The position numbers and the translations under genes were made by a program. The notes under the pieces were generated by a model that was given only the letters and a program-made list of their open reading frames with translations, did no database searches and had not been told where the DNA came from. Of a stretch of DNA of 64,000 nucleotides, positions 24,201 through 34,982 are shown in pieces (the first letter of the stretch is position 1; every line of letters begins with the position of its first letter). The DNA comes from Sympetrum striolatum (lineage: Eukaryota > Arthropoda > Insecta > Odonata > Libellulidae): positions 55,808,939 through 55,872,938 of the forward strand of contig OX388351.1 of assembly GCA_947579665.1 (NCBI GenBank), given 5' to 3'.

Positions 24201-24465
24201 ATATTTAGTCGACTATCTTTCCTTCGAATGCGCAAATCCTGTAAGAAGGAGTTGTACATTTTTCCAATAAAAGTAAATAACTATTATTAGCATCCAATAT
24301 TTGAAAAATATAAATGAAGGTAACACAGAATATCGTTGCAAGATATAATTGATTACTCGGAAATTACTATATACACGTATTGCTATAATACATATAATAT
24401 CTTACTTAGATATTTTAATTTGTGACTTTATACTGTGGTGCATTACTCTTTGAACATTAAAAAAA
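21250..24465. other. No gene recognised; GC-richer patch at 21.47-21.60 kb
   Basis: A short patch around 21470-21600 (CTCTCGAGGTGTCGCAG, GTGCCGGAGGCGGGG) stands out from AT-rich surroundings but has no recognisable function. Short frames at 22256-22522 and 23598-23849 show no family motif. Confidence 0.5.
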
Positions 24466-25482
24466 TCTGATGTGGCCAGCACATGACTTTCTCCATATAT
24501 AAGATGTAAATATTTATCTACGACAGTAATTTCGAACTCTATATTCCATCTAAACTTTGAAGATGAGTAATTAAATTATATATATTATTACCTTTTACGT
24601 CACAAACATTATAAATAATGTTTTTCAGGACATGTTCGATGAAAAACGATGAAGTGGCCTTTCGCCCCAGCGCCCAGAGCGCCCACAACGTACATAATCA
24701 GCAACTTCCGGTTTATCAGTATTTCACAAATAACTCCTACACAATCCGTGATACAAAAATATGTTTCATACAAAAGTCATAGTAAATTGCATTTTCTAAA
24801 ACTTTTATGACTGATACTATATACCTAAATATCATATTTATGGAGATATTTTGAAAACCGGAAATTAGCTTTGAAGAATAAAGCTCAACTTCCGGTTAAC
24901 CGATTTACTCCAAAATCTAATCAACTCTAAAAACACAAATCAAAATACTATATATCAAATTTGGTGTTGATCCGACAAACAATTTTCATGTTAGAGCGCC
25001 CACAAAGTACATAATCAGATACTTCCGGTTTATCGGTATTTCACGAATAACTTCTAATCAAGCGATGATACAAAAATATATTAAATACAAAAGTTATAGT
25101 AAATTACATTATCTAAAACTTTTATTCGAAATACAATATACGTATATATCATATTTATGGAGATATTTTGAAAACCGGAAATGAGCTTTAATGAATAAAG
25201 CTCAACTTCCGGTTGACCGATTTACTCCAAAAACTAATCAACTCTGACAGCACACACACCACTACTATATATGATGTTTGGTGTTGATACGACCAATAGT
25301 TTTCACGTTATAGCGCCCACTATCACACACACACATACACACACACATACACACAGACATCATTCCGAAAATGGTCAAAACGTGTTCTAGGGACCCCAAA
25401 ACATGTTTTTCCGTTGAAATCTCGAAGTCGAATTTTTTCATGAAAACAATACTTTCTCTATACTTCGTATATGGAGAAAGTA
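24466..25482 (+). mobile_element. Non-autonomous Helentron-like element, family 1, copy 2
   Basis: Same ends as copy 1: TCTGATGTGGCCAGCACATG at the start, with a clean ATGTG/CACAT palindrome, and a terminal hairpin at about 25450-25482. It carries two minisatellite units (from about 24705 and 25021), a CA/CATA microsatellite at 25324-25358 and the conserved 3' block with CTAGGGACCCC. A runs flank both ends. At 1017 bp it is shorter than copy 1 by about one unit plus small gaps. Confidence 0.7.
25324..25358 (+). repeat. (CA)n microsatellite with CATA interruptions inside family-1 copy 2
   Basis: An interrupted CA tract at the position homologous to the tracts in copies 1 and 3. Confidence 0.85.
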
Positions 25483-27192
25483 AAAATGTAATTCACACAT
25501 AATGAATGGTCTTAAGTATCTTCGTGATAGTATAAAATGATAATGATTGCAAAGTGAGATTAAAAAACTATTTCCCATTACGACACATTGAATGATATTG
25601 AGCTATCGAATATTATTTGCTCTGGAAATGAAATATTGAAAACTCAAGGTCGTCTTGAGAAAGTCCTAATTATTTCTGTCGATTAACATTGTCACTTACA
25701 AAAATTCTTTCGTGAGTACCATCATCCAACTCAACTGTCCTAATTCACAAATGTATTTGTTTTGTATAACATAAGATGCATTTTGAAAAATGTGCTCCGA
25801 TTTTGAGACGTAGATCGTGTGAGAAAATCGATCAAAGAAACCAAGAATCTGTTGGAACAAATCTTTCGAAATAGTCTTGTTTGCCTTGCTTATATCAAGT
25901 TGTTTAAACCGTGCGTTCAATATTTTCTTCGGATCAATCCAATTTCCAAACTTACTCTCGGTTCCACCCTCACACCAAATCCATTGCCCTGTTTCCTAGG
26001 TAGAAGGGCGGTGTGTCGTAAACCAGGTGCCCCTTGGGGGAAGGGAGTGTCATGTGCTCCCGGCCGTGGTTGGAAGTTAAGACCTCAGGAGACCGAGCGG
26101 ATACTCCGGGGATGGAGCTAAGGCATCTAACTGGCTAAATAAACTCTCGCTAAAAGTGAATGAAAGAAAGTGTATTTTGGGCTGGATCTCTTTATAATTA
26201 CAATCATTATTAATCCAGTAGATATATTCACATCCCAATCGTTGTTCTTTCGCGGTGTTACTTTCATGCCTCTTAGTCAAATACAGATTTTCCAATGCGC
26301 AGGTTTTGCAGGAATTTTATGTCTACCTTCTCAATATAATTTTTGAAGAGCTTTTTCCTACAAATGGAGTAACTATTTCCAAGTCTCCTCCTTTTTATAA
26401 GATAGAATATGATTGAAGAAGTTTAGGAAAACATATTTCCACATCTCCCCTGTTTCTTACATTGCGATTCTTTATTAGTATTGTTTTCCCCAACTAAGTA
26501 AAAGCACTAATCTTTACCCTTTAATTTCTCCCATTTTCCATCATCGATTTCCTTTATATTTTTTCCTGTTTATTTCCTTACTTAAATTTCGCCGTTCATT
26601 TTCGCTCCTCCGTTTAGTTTCCCCGAATTATACTTTGAATCGCTTTTTATTTTCCAAACATGCATATTTTAATGTCCTACATTCATCATAAAACTTTTTC
26701 TCGGGGAATCTCCTAACGAAACATCCTGTTTTCGGAAAACTCACTCCTCGAAAGCCTTAAATAATCTTTAAGAAATACAAAATATGGCAGTTTATGATTT
26801 TTTTCTAGCAAAGCTGCTACAGTCATGGTATCTTGCATTTATAGATAGATATCATATTTCAAGGATTAATTAGTTTTTTCTTCGCACCGTAATCTTAGGA
26901 ACTAATCCGATCACTTATCCATTTGATAAATTAACAAGTTGACGATTTTTTCAGATATTAATATAAACACCGGAATTTTATATAGATAATTAGTTGTTCG
27001 TATCGTATATATTAATTACTGACAGTCTAACATGATTGGCTTTATGGTATGTTTAGATAATGTGTTAAAAAAGTCAGAATAGGTAATTGTAATTAAAATA
27101 ATCTGATTGTAGTACTATTGCTTGTTGAAGTTGAATCCTTATGCTCAGAATGAAATTCACAGAATCAGGCGAGATGTGGTGGAAATTCATAA
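25483..27192. other. No gene recognised; GC-richer patch at 25.98-26.14 kb
   Basis: The patch (for example GGAAGGGAGTGTCATGTGC, GACCGAGCGGATACTCCGG) is compositionally foreign to its flanks. A resemblance to 5S rRNA around GGAAGTTAAGACC was considered and not accepted. A 100-codon frame (25819-26121) crosses it without recognisable domains. Pyrimidine-rich DNA fills 26340-26760. Confidence 0.45.
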
Positions 27193-27381
27193 GAGTTAGT
27201 ATTCTTTCAACAGAATGTTTAATAAGCTACCAGTTTCAACGGTGAATCCTCATCCTCGGGCAAAGGTTACCATATTTGTTGTTGTATGTATTTTCTGGTT
27301 TTTGTAACCTTTGCCCGAAGATGACAATTCTCTGTTGAAACTGGCAGGGTATTCAAAATCCTGTGGAAAAAGTACTATCTT
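27193..27381. repeat. Foldback (long hairpin) element 1
   Basis: The core arms 27229-27270 and 27304-27344 are near reverse complements: ACCAGTTTCAACGG and CGGGCAAAGGTTAC against GTAACCTTTGCCCG and GTTGAAACTGG. Weaker pairing extends outward to about 27193 and 27381. The loop is about 33 bases. It shares layout and the words GAAGATG and GAAAC.TGG with the foldback at 33.6 kb, although the arm sequences differ. The source element is unknown. Confidence 0.65.
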
Positions 27382-28630
27382 GTATCCTTCGTTTTACTTA
27401 TGCTCAAATATAATATTTGATGTCCAAGCAATTTGTTATAGCTTTTAGTGTTGCTTTTGTAAAATTATTTACAGTGATACTATTACTGCCTAGGTACGTA
27501 ACCACGTTGTGAAGAATAACCTTTCTGGTGGTAAGAGTCATAGAGATACTCTTGATGGGTGAATAAGGGTAGAGTAAGAGAGTAAAAGTGATATTTGAAA
27601 GGTGACAAATTAATTAATTACCGCCAAATCAATCGATGTTCACCAGTGGAAAATAGTAGATTGAATTTGCATTATAAAATGTATAAGTTAATGATAGATT
27701 AATTGAATTATCATAATTTTCATATATCCAGGTGTGCAACTAAGTCCTATTAATCGATGGCGATACAAAAAATCCAAAGATATATGTTTCTAATTTAAAA
27801 ACGCCACGAAAGTTTCCGTGTTGTACGATACGTGAAAACTCTCGAGAACATAAAAATTCTTGCTATTCGTCGTAGAGGTACGTTTCCACGTCGGAAATTG
27901 CCCAAGAAAGGAGTTTAAAAATTATAGATGTAACGAACACATGTTTATGAAGATACCGATGTCTCCCGAGTTGTTTAGAGTTTTGCGCTATGCTCCAGGT
28001 AAAATATATCATAAGATGATATCGGTAGAGATGAATTAAGGACAAGGTTACTTTAAAGTTGTTTGCCCAATATTAAATGCTCATCCTGGCTGGAGATATT
28101 GGATATTCCGGTTAAATTGTAGCCGTGTTGCTAAATTTATCTTCTTTCTATTACATTGCATGCAAAATACAATATTGATATGATGTAGGCTTTATCCACG
28201 ATCATTTTAAGCAAAGGAGTGTTCAATAAAAATATCAAAAAGAAAATATCACTTCAGTTCATAATTGCTAGACATTTTATCTTCACAATACGATTGCTAA
28301 AAACATAAGTTGACTGACCATTTAGTAATAATGAATCAAAATTTATGGAAAAGTTCTTCCTCTATAGGACAAACGATGCAGCAATGTAGACTACGGGCAT
28401 ATGTCGTTTATAACCCCCTTTTCAGTGCGGACAAATGTAAATGCATATGATTTCATTAACGTATAATCTATCAATACTGTCAAGGAAAACTGGAATGGAC
28501 TATTGATACCTTATAAGTTTTTATTGAATGTTTCGATTCATTGCTACATTTTTAAGAATTTAGAAACTTACATATACGAATCGATCGATTTGGGAAATTA
28601 CACTTTGAACAATCAGAGAAATTTCACAGA
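27382..28630. other. No gene recognised
   Basis: AT-rich with only random short frames. No upstream LINE coding sequence could be read before the truncation point near 28.63 kb. Confidence 0.5.
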
Positions 28631-28634
28631 AATT

Positions 28635-29204
28635 ACCGACCCTTTTGCCCTAAAATCTATCTTTACTGGTTGTGTTAGCCCCATAATGGACTATTGCATC
28701 CCAATATGGCAATCTGCTACCCCTTCCAGCCTCAAAAGGCTTCACCGTCCCTTAAACTTCTTCACCTCAATTGTTCGTCTGCGAGTGCCCCACTTTTACA
28801 ACTGTTCTCGTGATCAAATCCTTTCCTCTCTCGGCATTTCTTCTCTTCCTCATCGTCGCAAATCATTTGACTTAAAATTTCTTCACGCAATCTTCAACGG
28901 CCATCGCAGATCTACTGACATCTTCCCTTACTTTTCCCTTCGCGTTCCTTCCCGCAATTCTAACCTCCTTCACGTACCTCGTTTCAGGCTTTCAATCTCT
29001 CAAAGATCAATCTTCTATCGAATCCCAACACTTTTCAATTATCTTTTATCCCATAACCCTTCCCTTGAACTGTTTTCCCCAATTAATTCACTCCTTTTGT
29101 CCATTCATTATTCATTGCTCTTTAGCTTACATCGTTGTCTCGAGTTTCGTCCTTTCCATCATTTTCCTTCATATTTTATTTTATTATTTTTTCCCCCATC
29201 ATAA
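28635..29204 (+). pseudogene. Reverse transcriptase C-terminal remnant (Jockey/CR1/R1-type LINE)
   Basis: Open for about 190 codons to a natural stop. Motifs SIFTGCVSPIMDYCIPIW, RRKSFDLKFLHAIFNGHRR, FRVPSRNSNLLHVPRFR and IFYRIPTLFNYL match the region after the polymerase core in Jockey-superfamily and CR1-like LINEs (pattern LV.P.LEY...VW, then FLYKILNG, then FRVPSR, then RIPRLYN). The polymerase active-site FADD box and the endonuclease are absent. No ATG start belongs to it; the open frame merely extends upstream to 28503 in unrelated sequence. It is a dead fragment, although its frame is still intact, so the insertion may be fairly young. Confidence 0.75.
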
Positions 29205-29427
29205 TTATTTTTTTTCCTTGCATCTCCTATTTTAACTTATTATTACTATTTTTGAGTATTTTATTTTTTCTCACTTAATTTAACTCACATTTTTTTTTCA
29301 TTTTATACAAATGTTTGGTTGCATTTCAATGCTCCTTTGTTGATATTTATAAATTTGTTTATTTCTATTTGTTGTTGTACGATTCACTGTAATTCGTCGA
29401 AATGGCTGTTAATGAATAAACTTTAGA

Positions 29428-29487
29428 TAAATAAACAAATAAATAAAATAAATAAATAAAATAAATAAATAAAATAAATAAATAAAA

Positions 29488-29518
<31 letters not shown>

Positions 29519-29613
29519 AATAAATAAATAAATAAATAAAATAAATAAATAAAATAAATAAATAAAATAAATAAATAATAAATAAAATTAATTAATTAAT
29601 TAATTAAATAAAT
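29428..29613 (+). repeat. LINE 3' tail, (AAATAA/AAATAAAATA)n then (ATTA)n
   Basis: About 185 bp of mixed AAATA and AAATAAA units follow GGCTGTTAATGAATAAAC, ending with several ATTA units. The tail starts exactly where the shared 3' untranslated region ends, as in copy 2 at 61.56 kb. Confidence 0.9.
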
Positions 29614-30617
29614 TCTGATTTTATAACAACCCAAATCCACACCTGATCTCATTCATCCAGATGTACTCTTTCATACTAAAAATGGTTCAACTCACAAGTA
29701 ACAAGAGGCTTTTCTATATCACTGCATATTGAAAGATGAGAATCGGCCATACCAAACATTTCATCAGCGAGTCTTCATCCCCTCATTACGAAACCTATCT
29801 ACCATTCAAATGTCTTCCATCTCGATCCACTAGCCTTCAGCAAATCGTTTGATGGAATCAGCTCTCGATGCTGGGTCAGTGATCGCAACACTTCAACTCC
29901 TGAGCAAGCAATTCCTCTCAAGGTCTGGTTAGGGTTCCTTGTCCCATTTATTGGCTTATTCGGTTGTGTGCCCACTATGCGGTTGTTGTCCACGGGATTC
30001 GGGTAAGGGCTGACCGAAGTCACCTATCCTTCGCCTAATGTCTTCCATTTCGGCTTGAGGTATTCTGTATCATTCTTGACATTCGATGAAATTTATATTC
30101 CATATTTCTTATAGTAATCTTATAAGACGGACGTTATCTGAACATATACAACAATAAATTAAATCATTCTACGATTTTTGGCCTTTTATTTTCCGTAGCA
30201 TTTTCTTAAATTTGGCGGAAAGGAAATTTAAACAGGTACTTGGATAACTTACTACATCAAGCGATGCCTGGCGGAACTTGAACTTGTTTGAATCTATTGT
30301 CTGTGCACGGAGTAAGTTGATGTTTTATTTTGTTATCAAAATTAGTGCTGAGGTTCGCCATATTTTTCAAGGTAAATATAGGTTAGGAAAAGTCGAATAA
30401 TACTTAGTTAGATTAGTTACCGGGTCAGCTATTTCATCCTAATTAAGGATTCGCAATAATAAATACTGCGAAATAACATTTGGAAATCAGAAGCTATAAC
30501 AGAATTTTCTGAATGTGCAAATTTACATTCATACATTGGTTTTTTTTCCTTGGGACCGTTTTTCCATGGGATTTTTCCAGGATGCACGCCCTTATGTGCG
30601 ATTTACCCTTAACTCTT
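29614..30617. other. No gene recognised
   Basis: A moderately GC-richer part at 29820-30040 contains a 74-codon minus-strand frame without recognisable motifs. ATGTCTTCCAT recurs at about 29810 and 30038. Nothing firm. Confidence 0.45.
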
Positions 30618-31081
30618 TCCTATATATATTAAGACAGAATCGTGTCCGTCCGTCTGTCATCAAAAAAGGGATGTAACACTTTTAGCAAAATCTGAGTCTA
30701 AATTCAATCTCCCGCAACGATTTTTAGTGCGCTGGAGGCGGACGGCCTGCACGCACAGGCGTGCAAAAATTTAAATTTTTTGGTTGAGTTTAGAGGTGCA
30801 AAACGGGCGAAAAACTGAAAAAAATCGGTAAAATGAGGGCAGTGGGAGACGTTTTCTTTTGGGATGACGAACGCCTCTTACCTATCGCTTGCGCGTCATT
30901 TAACATAGTTAAGTCTTTATCAGTTGATCTCACTGCTGAGGGTGAGGTCCCGACTTTGCGGTCTCTGACATTATCTACTTTTTCGGAATCTTTGACGAAG
31001 GCCTCGAATACCTTTCGATGCTGCCCCATAAAACGTAAGGGAACTAACCTGCCTGCGGAGCAGGCAGTAGGCAACTGCTAG
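30618..31081 (+). mobile_element. Small non-autonomous Helitron (about 464 bp)
   Basis: The 3' end is canonical. A perfect 8-bp stem CTGCCTGC-GGA-GCAGGCAG (31049-31067) is followed by 10 bases and then CTAG (31078-31081), with T as the next host base. The 5' end is placed at TCCTATATATATTAAGACAG, giving the expected TC start, though the preceding host base is T, not A, so the exact 5' base is uncertain by a few positions. The interior is GC-richer than the flanks and is open on both strands (30833-31081 plus; 30790-31074 minus). That could reflect captured host sequence; neither frame matches a family I know. It encodes no Rep or helicase, so it would depend on proteins from elsewhere. Confidence 0.75.
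31049..31081 (+). terminator. Helitron 3' terminal hairpin and CTAG
   Basis: The hairpin (8-bp stem, 3-base loop) plus a 10-base spacer and CTAG is the signal known to end rolling-circle transfer in Helitrons. It is a transposition terminator, not a transcription terminator. Confidence 0.8.
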
Positions 31082-33583
31082 TCTATATATACATATATTT
31101 ATCACGCAGATATTCGCCACGATCCTGCAGCATAGACCTATTTTAATCATCCCAAACTGGTTCTCTTTAATTCGTCTATATTCTAAAAATATGTAGCTTT
31201 CTTTCCATAAGAAGCTGTGTTTTAGGTTGGCTGCTTTTTTAATTTTTCCCTACTCCTCGCTGTGCTCCGAACACATAATTTCGTGTTGAATGGACTTTTC
31301 CCAGCATTCCCTTTGAACTCCTTTGTTTGCCTTTCCTTTCTCATTCCGCTATTCTCTCTTCTTCATTTACTTTCCTTTTATAGTGTTTCTCAACTGGGAT
31401 TTATCCCTGTTAGCTGTAAGTGTTGAGGTTAGTAGACCTTTGTAGCGCAAATCAACGAACGCCTTTTTCATCCCTCCTCTTCTTAATCCTCCCTCCCCAT
31501 CTTTCCCCCTCTCTCAGGATGCCCTTAATTAAGACTTCCAATTAAGGACTTCTTATGTAATCGCATTGTTATTCATGCCCACGTCTTCGTTTGAGGAGCC
31601 ATTTACAATCGAAGGAGGGCTGCTTATGCGTTTTATGCTCTTCTTATAAATCTGCGAATGAAAAGGTCTTTATTTACCATCTCGTGAATTTTGTTGAGCG
31701 AAGGAGGGTTTACAGTTGCATTATTTGAAGTCCTTAGGGTTTATGAATCAATTTTTCGTGTATTAATATCAACGCAGTCGATCGGGATAACGTTACTTAT
31801 ACAGGAAGAATTCTTAAACATTTTGAATGATTGATACTTTTGGAGGACACTTACACATTCAGAAATACGTATAACTTACGAGGAAAACTGGCAGACCTAA
31901 AATATTTCCCTACCTCGTTGTTAAGCATTTTAAGTGTTTATTAGTCATAACAGATCTCTGCCATTATCATTATACAATTAAGATAGACGGTATAAAGAGT
32001 ATTATGATACAATTATATGTATCGAAAATCCCTATCAAAGATTCTTTTTACATTTTCCGGTTAGTTTTTTTTATGTGTATATTAATTTATTTGTGACGAG
32101 GTTATAATAGTTAGGTCAGTAGCCATTCTTGACGGTAAAGTATGATGTTATAACACCCCGCTTTACTTTCTCTAGTCTAGAGGGATTTCCTAACAAAACC
32201 TCCGTATGGTTGAACGTTGTGCAATCATATTGCATATTTAGTAAATGTGATATTAAGTTTCTAATATATCAAATATTGATTAACATAACTTAATATTAAT
32301 TTTGTACCGCATAAATCAATTTTTACTGAATTTACAATGGAGAATATCTTCCTATTTACCAGATACGTTATTTTAATCTAAATTTTAGTGTTTTAAATAT
32401 TGAATAATGAATAAAATCAATAAAATAATTTATTTGTATGTAAATTAATATATTTATAACAATAATGAAATGATAATTTTATTATGGAGTAGAATGTTCT
32501 AATACTAATTTATAACTTCCAAATAAATTACTAAGAATAATCCTTATTCCCCAATGCCCTAAATTTAGCTTTTAAAATAATCTAAGACATTCTCAATCGG
32601 CAAAACTCAAATAATAATAATTTTATAACAATCATAGGACTTTTAAACTGATCATGCCTGAAGGAGGATTTTTTTCAGCATCTTAAATTCACTCAGTTCA
32701 GAATACCAGAAAAATGAAAAAAATATAATAATTTAGTAACCAGCTATATTATAAGAAAAATATTACCATTGTTTTTGTATTCACCAGCATTATATCCTAA
32801 GGACTACTATTTTCGACACCAAAAACCAACTCCTATACGATGAAATCGTAAGCCAAACTTAAAATGAAAATGATTTCTTTATTTTCCCTGCTTCCTGCAG
32901 ACGAGCAGTTTTCTTTAGTTTTTCTTATTTAGTGTGCAAAAACACAGGAGTCATGAGTCAGATGATGAGTTTTGGGAGGGCCAATCTTGAGCATTCCTCA
33001 GGATATTAAATTGAAACCGCTCCTCGTGCATGGAAAAACAGAACGCCTTCAACATCTCTCGCACGTCAGTAATCCCAGCTAGAGTTTCCTTTTTCTGGAC
33101 AGCCAAGCTCTTCTAGCCACAGACTGTTAGTAAGGTGTGAGATTAGCAATTTGGATCTTAATTTGCTAGAGGAACACTGCAGCTTGCCCTCGGGAGTATA
33201 ATGCACGTATCTCACTCGCATCGACACGCTAAGATGAGTAAATATAATTTACAACTCTCCATCCACCTGAGGTATTTCGAATGCCTACATTCTAGCCTAA
33301 AAGTGCTGCTTTACTTAGTTAGGCATAACCTACAGTATGTATGTAATGCATGGGACTCATACCGTGCTGGATTACGTAGCATTCATTAATTAAGTTAAAT
33401 GAAATGCGAGTTCATTTTTTAACCCTCCTCATTTTGTAGCGGTTGTTGATTGTTAGGTATATTATAATGGTTTAAATCGTAAATTAGCATAGCTTTTAGA
33501 CTTTCATAATTAAATGGACGGGGTTGTTAACATACTAATGTTCAATAATTTCACGCACTGAAATTTGAAACATAGTTTGCATT
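31082..33583. other. No gene recognised
   Basis: Mostly AT-rich; the stretch 32220-32520 is very AT-rich. Short frames (for example 33201-33389) lack motifs. TTTTAGGTTGGCTGC near 31220 recalls mariner ends but has no partner. Confidence 0.5.
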
Positions 33584-33868
33584 ACGGCTTCATGATAAAA
33601 TACTTTTACTACACCACAATAAAAATTACAAACACGACCAGGTTTCGTAGCCAAGCTAAATCTTCAGGTGACATAAGAAAAACCCCTCCCTCCTCCCTTC
33701 TTCCCATTGGTTTACTACCAACCCACACTCTTTCCCCTACCCTCGTTGTTCCTATATAACGTTGTTTGTTTTTTCTTATGTCACCTGAAGATGTAGCTTG
33801 GCTGCGAAACCTGGTCGTGTTTGTGATTTTTATTGTGGAGTAGTAAAAGTATTTTATCATGAAGCCGT
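33584..33868. repeat. Foldback (long hairpin) element 2, 99-bp arms
   Basis: The arms 33584-33682 and 33769-33868 are near-exact reverse complements with only a few mismatches (ACGGCTTCATGATAAAATAC against GTATTTTATCATGAAGCCGT; TCTTCAGGTGACATAAGAAA against TTTCTTATGTCACCTGAAGA). The loop of about 86 bp is C/T-rich. Open frames on both strands here are by-products of the palindrome. Hairpins carrying CTTCAGGTG and GAAACCTGGTC-like words are widespread in arthropods and may derive from Penelope-like or foldback elements; this link is inference. Confidence 0.8.
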
Positions 33869-34392
33869 TTTGTATTTATGAATACCACGAAGTGATACCT
33901 GAGTCTGTTTCGTTTATAGTTTGCATTATTTATTTAAACTCTGCAAGTTGGTATTAATACCAGGTGGCAACGGTTTAGGGGAAATAACATTACAATCTGT
34001 CCGTCAATCGCCCAAGGACAGGAGGGAAACCACTCCAAAAACCTCCCTTGGAGGTATACGTTTAGTTGTTAAATGTTGAGTAAGTTTACTCCACCAACTA
34101 TCTCAATGTATAAGTGTGACAATATTGTGTAATAAATACATAAAAAAATTATAAAAAGGACAATTAAGTGCAATACTTATCACAAAGAATTGCATATAGT
34201 TAGCGTTACCCAGATGCTTTATGACTTTGGAACGTAATTATTAAAAGAGAGAATATTTAAGTAATACTTATCTCACGAATTCGGAGAATAACTTTCTTGC
34301 AGGGTGTATCTTATACCATACATTTTCCCTGTTGTGTAGGCCATTCTGATTCAGCGAGGAAGATCAGGGAAATGGCTGCTAGAACGAGTCGC
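33869..34392. other. No gene recognised
   Basis: About 520 bp of AT-rich DNA with nothing supportable. Confidence 0.5.
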
Positions 34393-34982
34393 TTAACCTT
34401 GCCTGTGCCTAGAGAACTTCCAAAAAACAGCGGTGCGGGGTACTCGGAAACCCCAATGCTTTTTTCACGAATATAACGTTGTTTTTCTTTTACTTAACCT
34501 TTAATTGTGTTTAGAAATACATTATTGATCATTTTGTTGAGATTATCATTCATTTCTTTGAAGTTAGCATTAAAGTTTTGACTATAATACTATGAGATTG
34601 TATAGCACAACTAAATTGGAATAACCTTATTTTATTTTATTTAAATTTACTGTTATAATTACTGATAATACAATAAAAAATGAATCAATTGAAACATCTG
34701 TAAGAAAGGGTGACTGAATTGCCACAATCATACGACATGATATTGTGTATAGCAATCCAAGCAAAAGTGGCTGTGCGGGGTACTTTGGTACCCCATTCAA
34801 AAACTAAAGATATTTAGTAAATAAGTATGTGAAACAAATTTCTTTCAATTACATAATATAAAAGAAACATTGATGCACGAATACATGGAATAAGAAACAT
34901 ATGTGGTTAAAAATAACACTTTTCTATTGAATTTAGCTATTTTGGGGTCCTCCAGTACCCCGCACCGTCTAGGAAGGATTAA
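34393..34982. mobile_element. piggyBac-like MITE bounded by TTAA
   Basis: TTAA tetranucleotides at 34393-34396 and 34979-34982 bound a 582-bp element. Inside the left TTAA comes CCTTGCCTGTGCCTAGA; inside the right (reversed) comes TCCTTCCTAGA. Three near-palindromic GC motifs recur: GGTGCGGGGTACTCGG at 34432, TGTGCGGGGTACTTTGGTAC at 34772, and an inverted copy CCAGTACCCCGCACCG at 34952-34967. TTAA duplication is the hallmark of piggyBac. TIR similarity is imperfect and no transposase is present, so the element would be non-autonomous. Confidence 0.55.

Larger units (their letters stand above)
28631..29613 (+). mobile_element. 5'-truncated non-LTR retrotransposon (LINE), copy 1
   Basis: Comprises the C-terminal end of a reverse transcriptase, a 3' untranslated region of roughly 220 bp, and a long tail of AAATAA/AAATAAATAAA units. 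The same 3' untranslated region and tail type recur at 61352-61686, which shows this is a dispersed family. Lack of upstream coding sequence fits the usual 5' truncation during target-primed reverse transcription. Confidence 0.8.

Noticed and set aside
26030..26120. Possible 5S rRNA-derived sequence around GGAAGTTAAGACC and GGGGATGGAG
   Set aside because: Only short words match 5S internal promoter elements from memory. Spacing and the C box do not fit, so no RNA or SINE3 call was made.
31215..31240. Mariner-like terminal sequence TTTTAGGTTGGC
   Set aside because: No matching inverted copy within several kilobases and no mariner coding motif.
33565..33860. Open frames on both strands with nearly the same protein sequence
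   Set aside because: They are the two arms of the foldback read from opposite strands, not genes.
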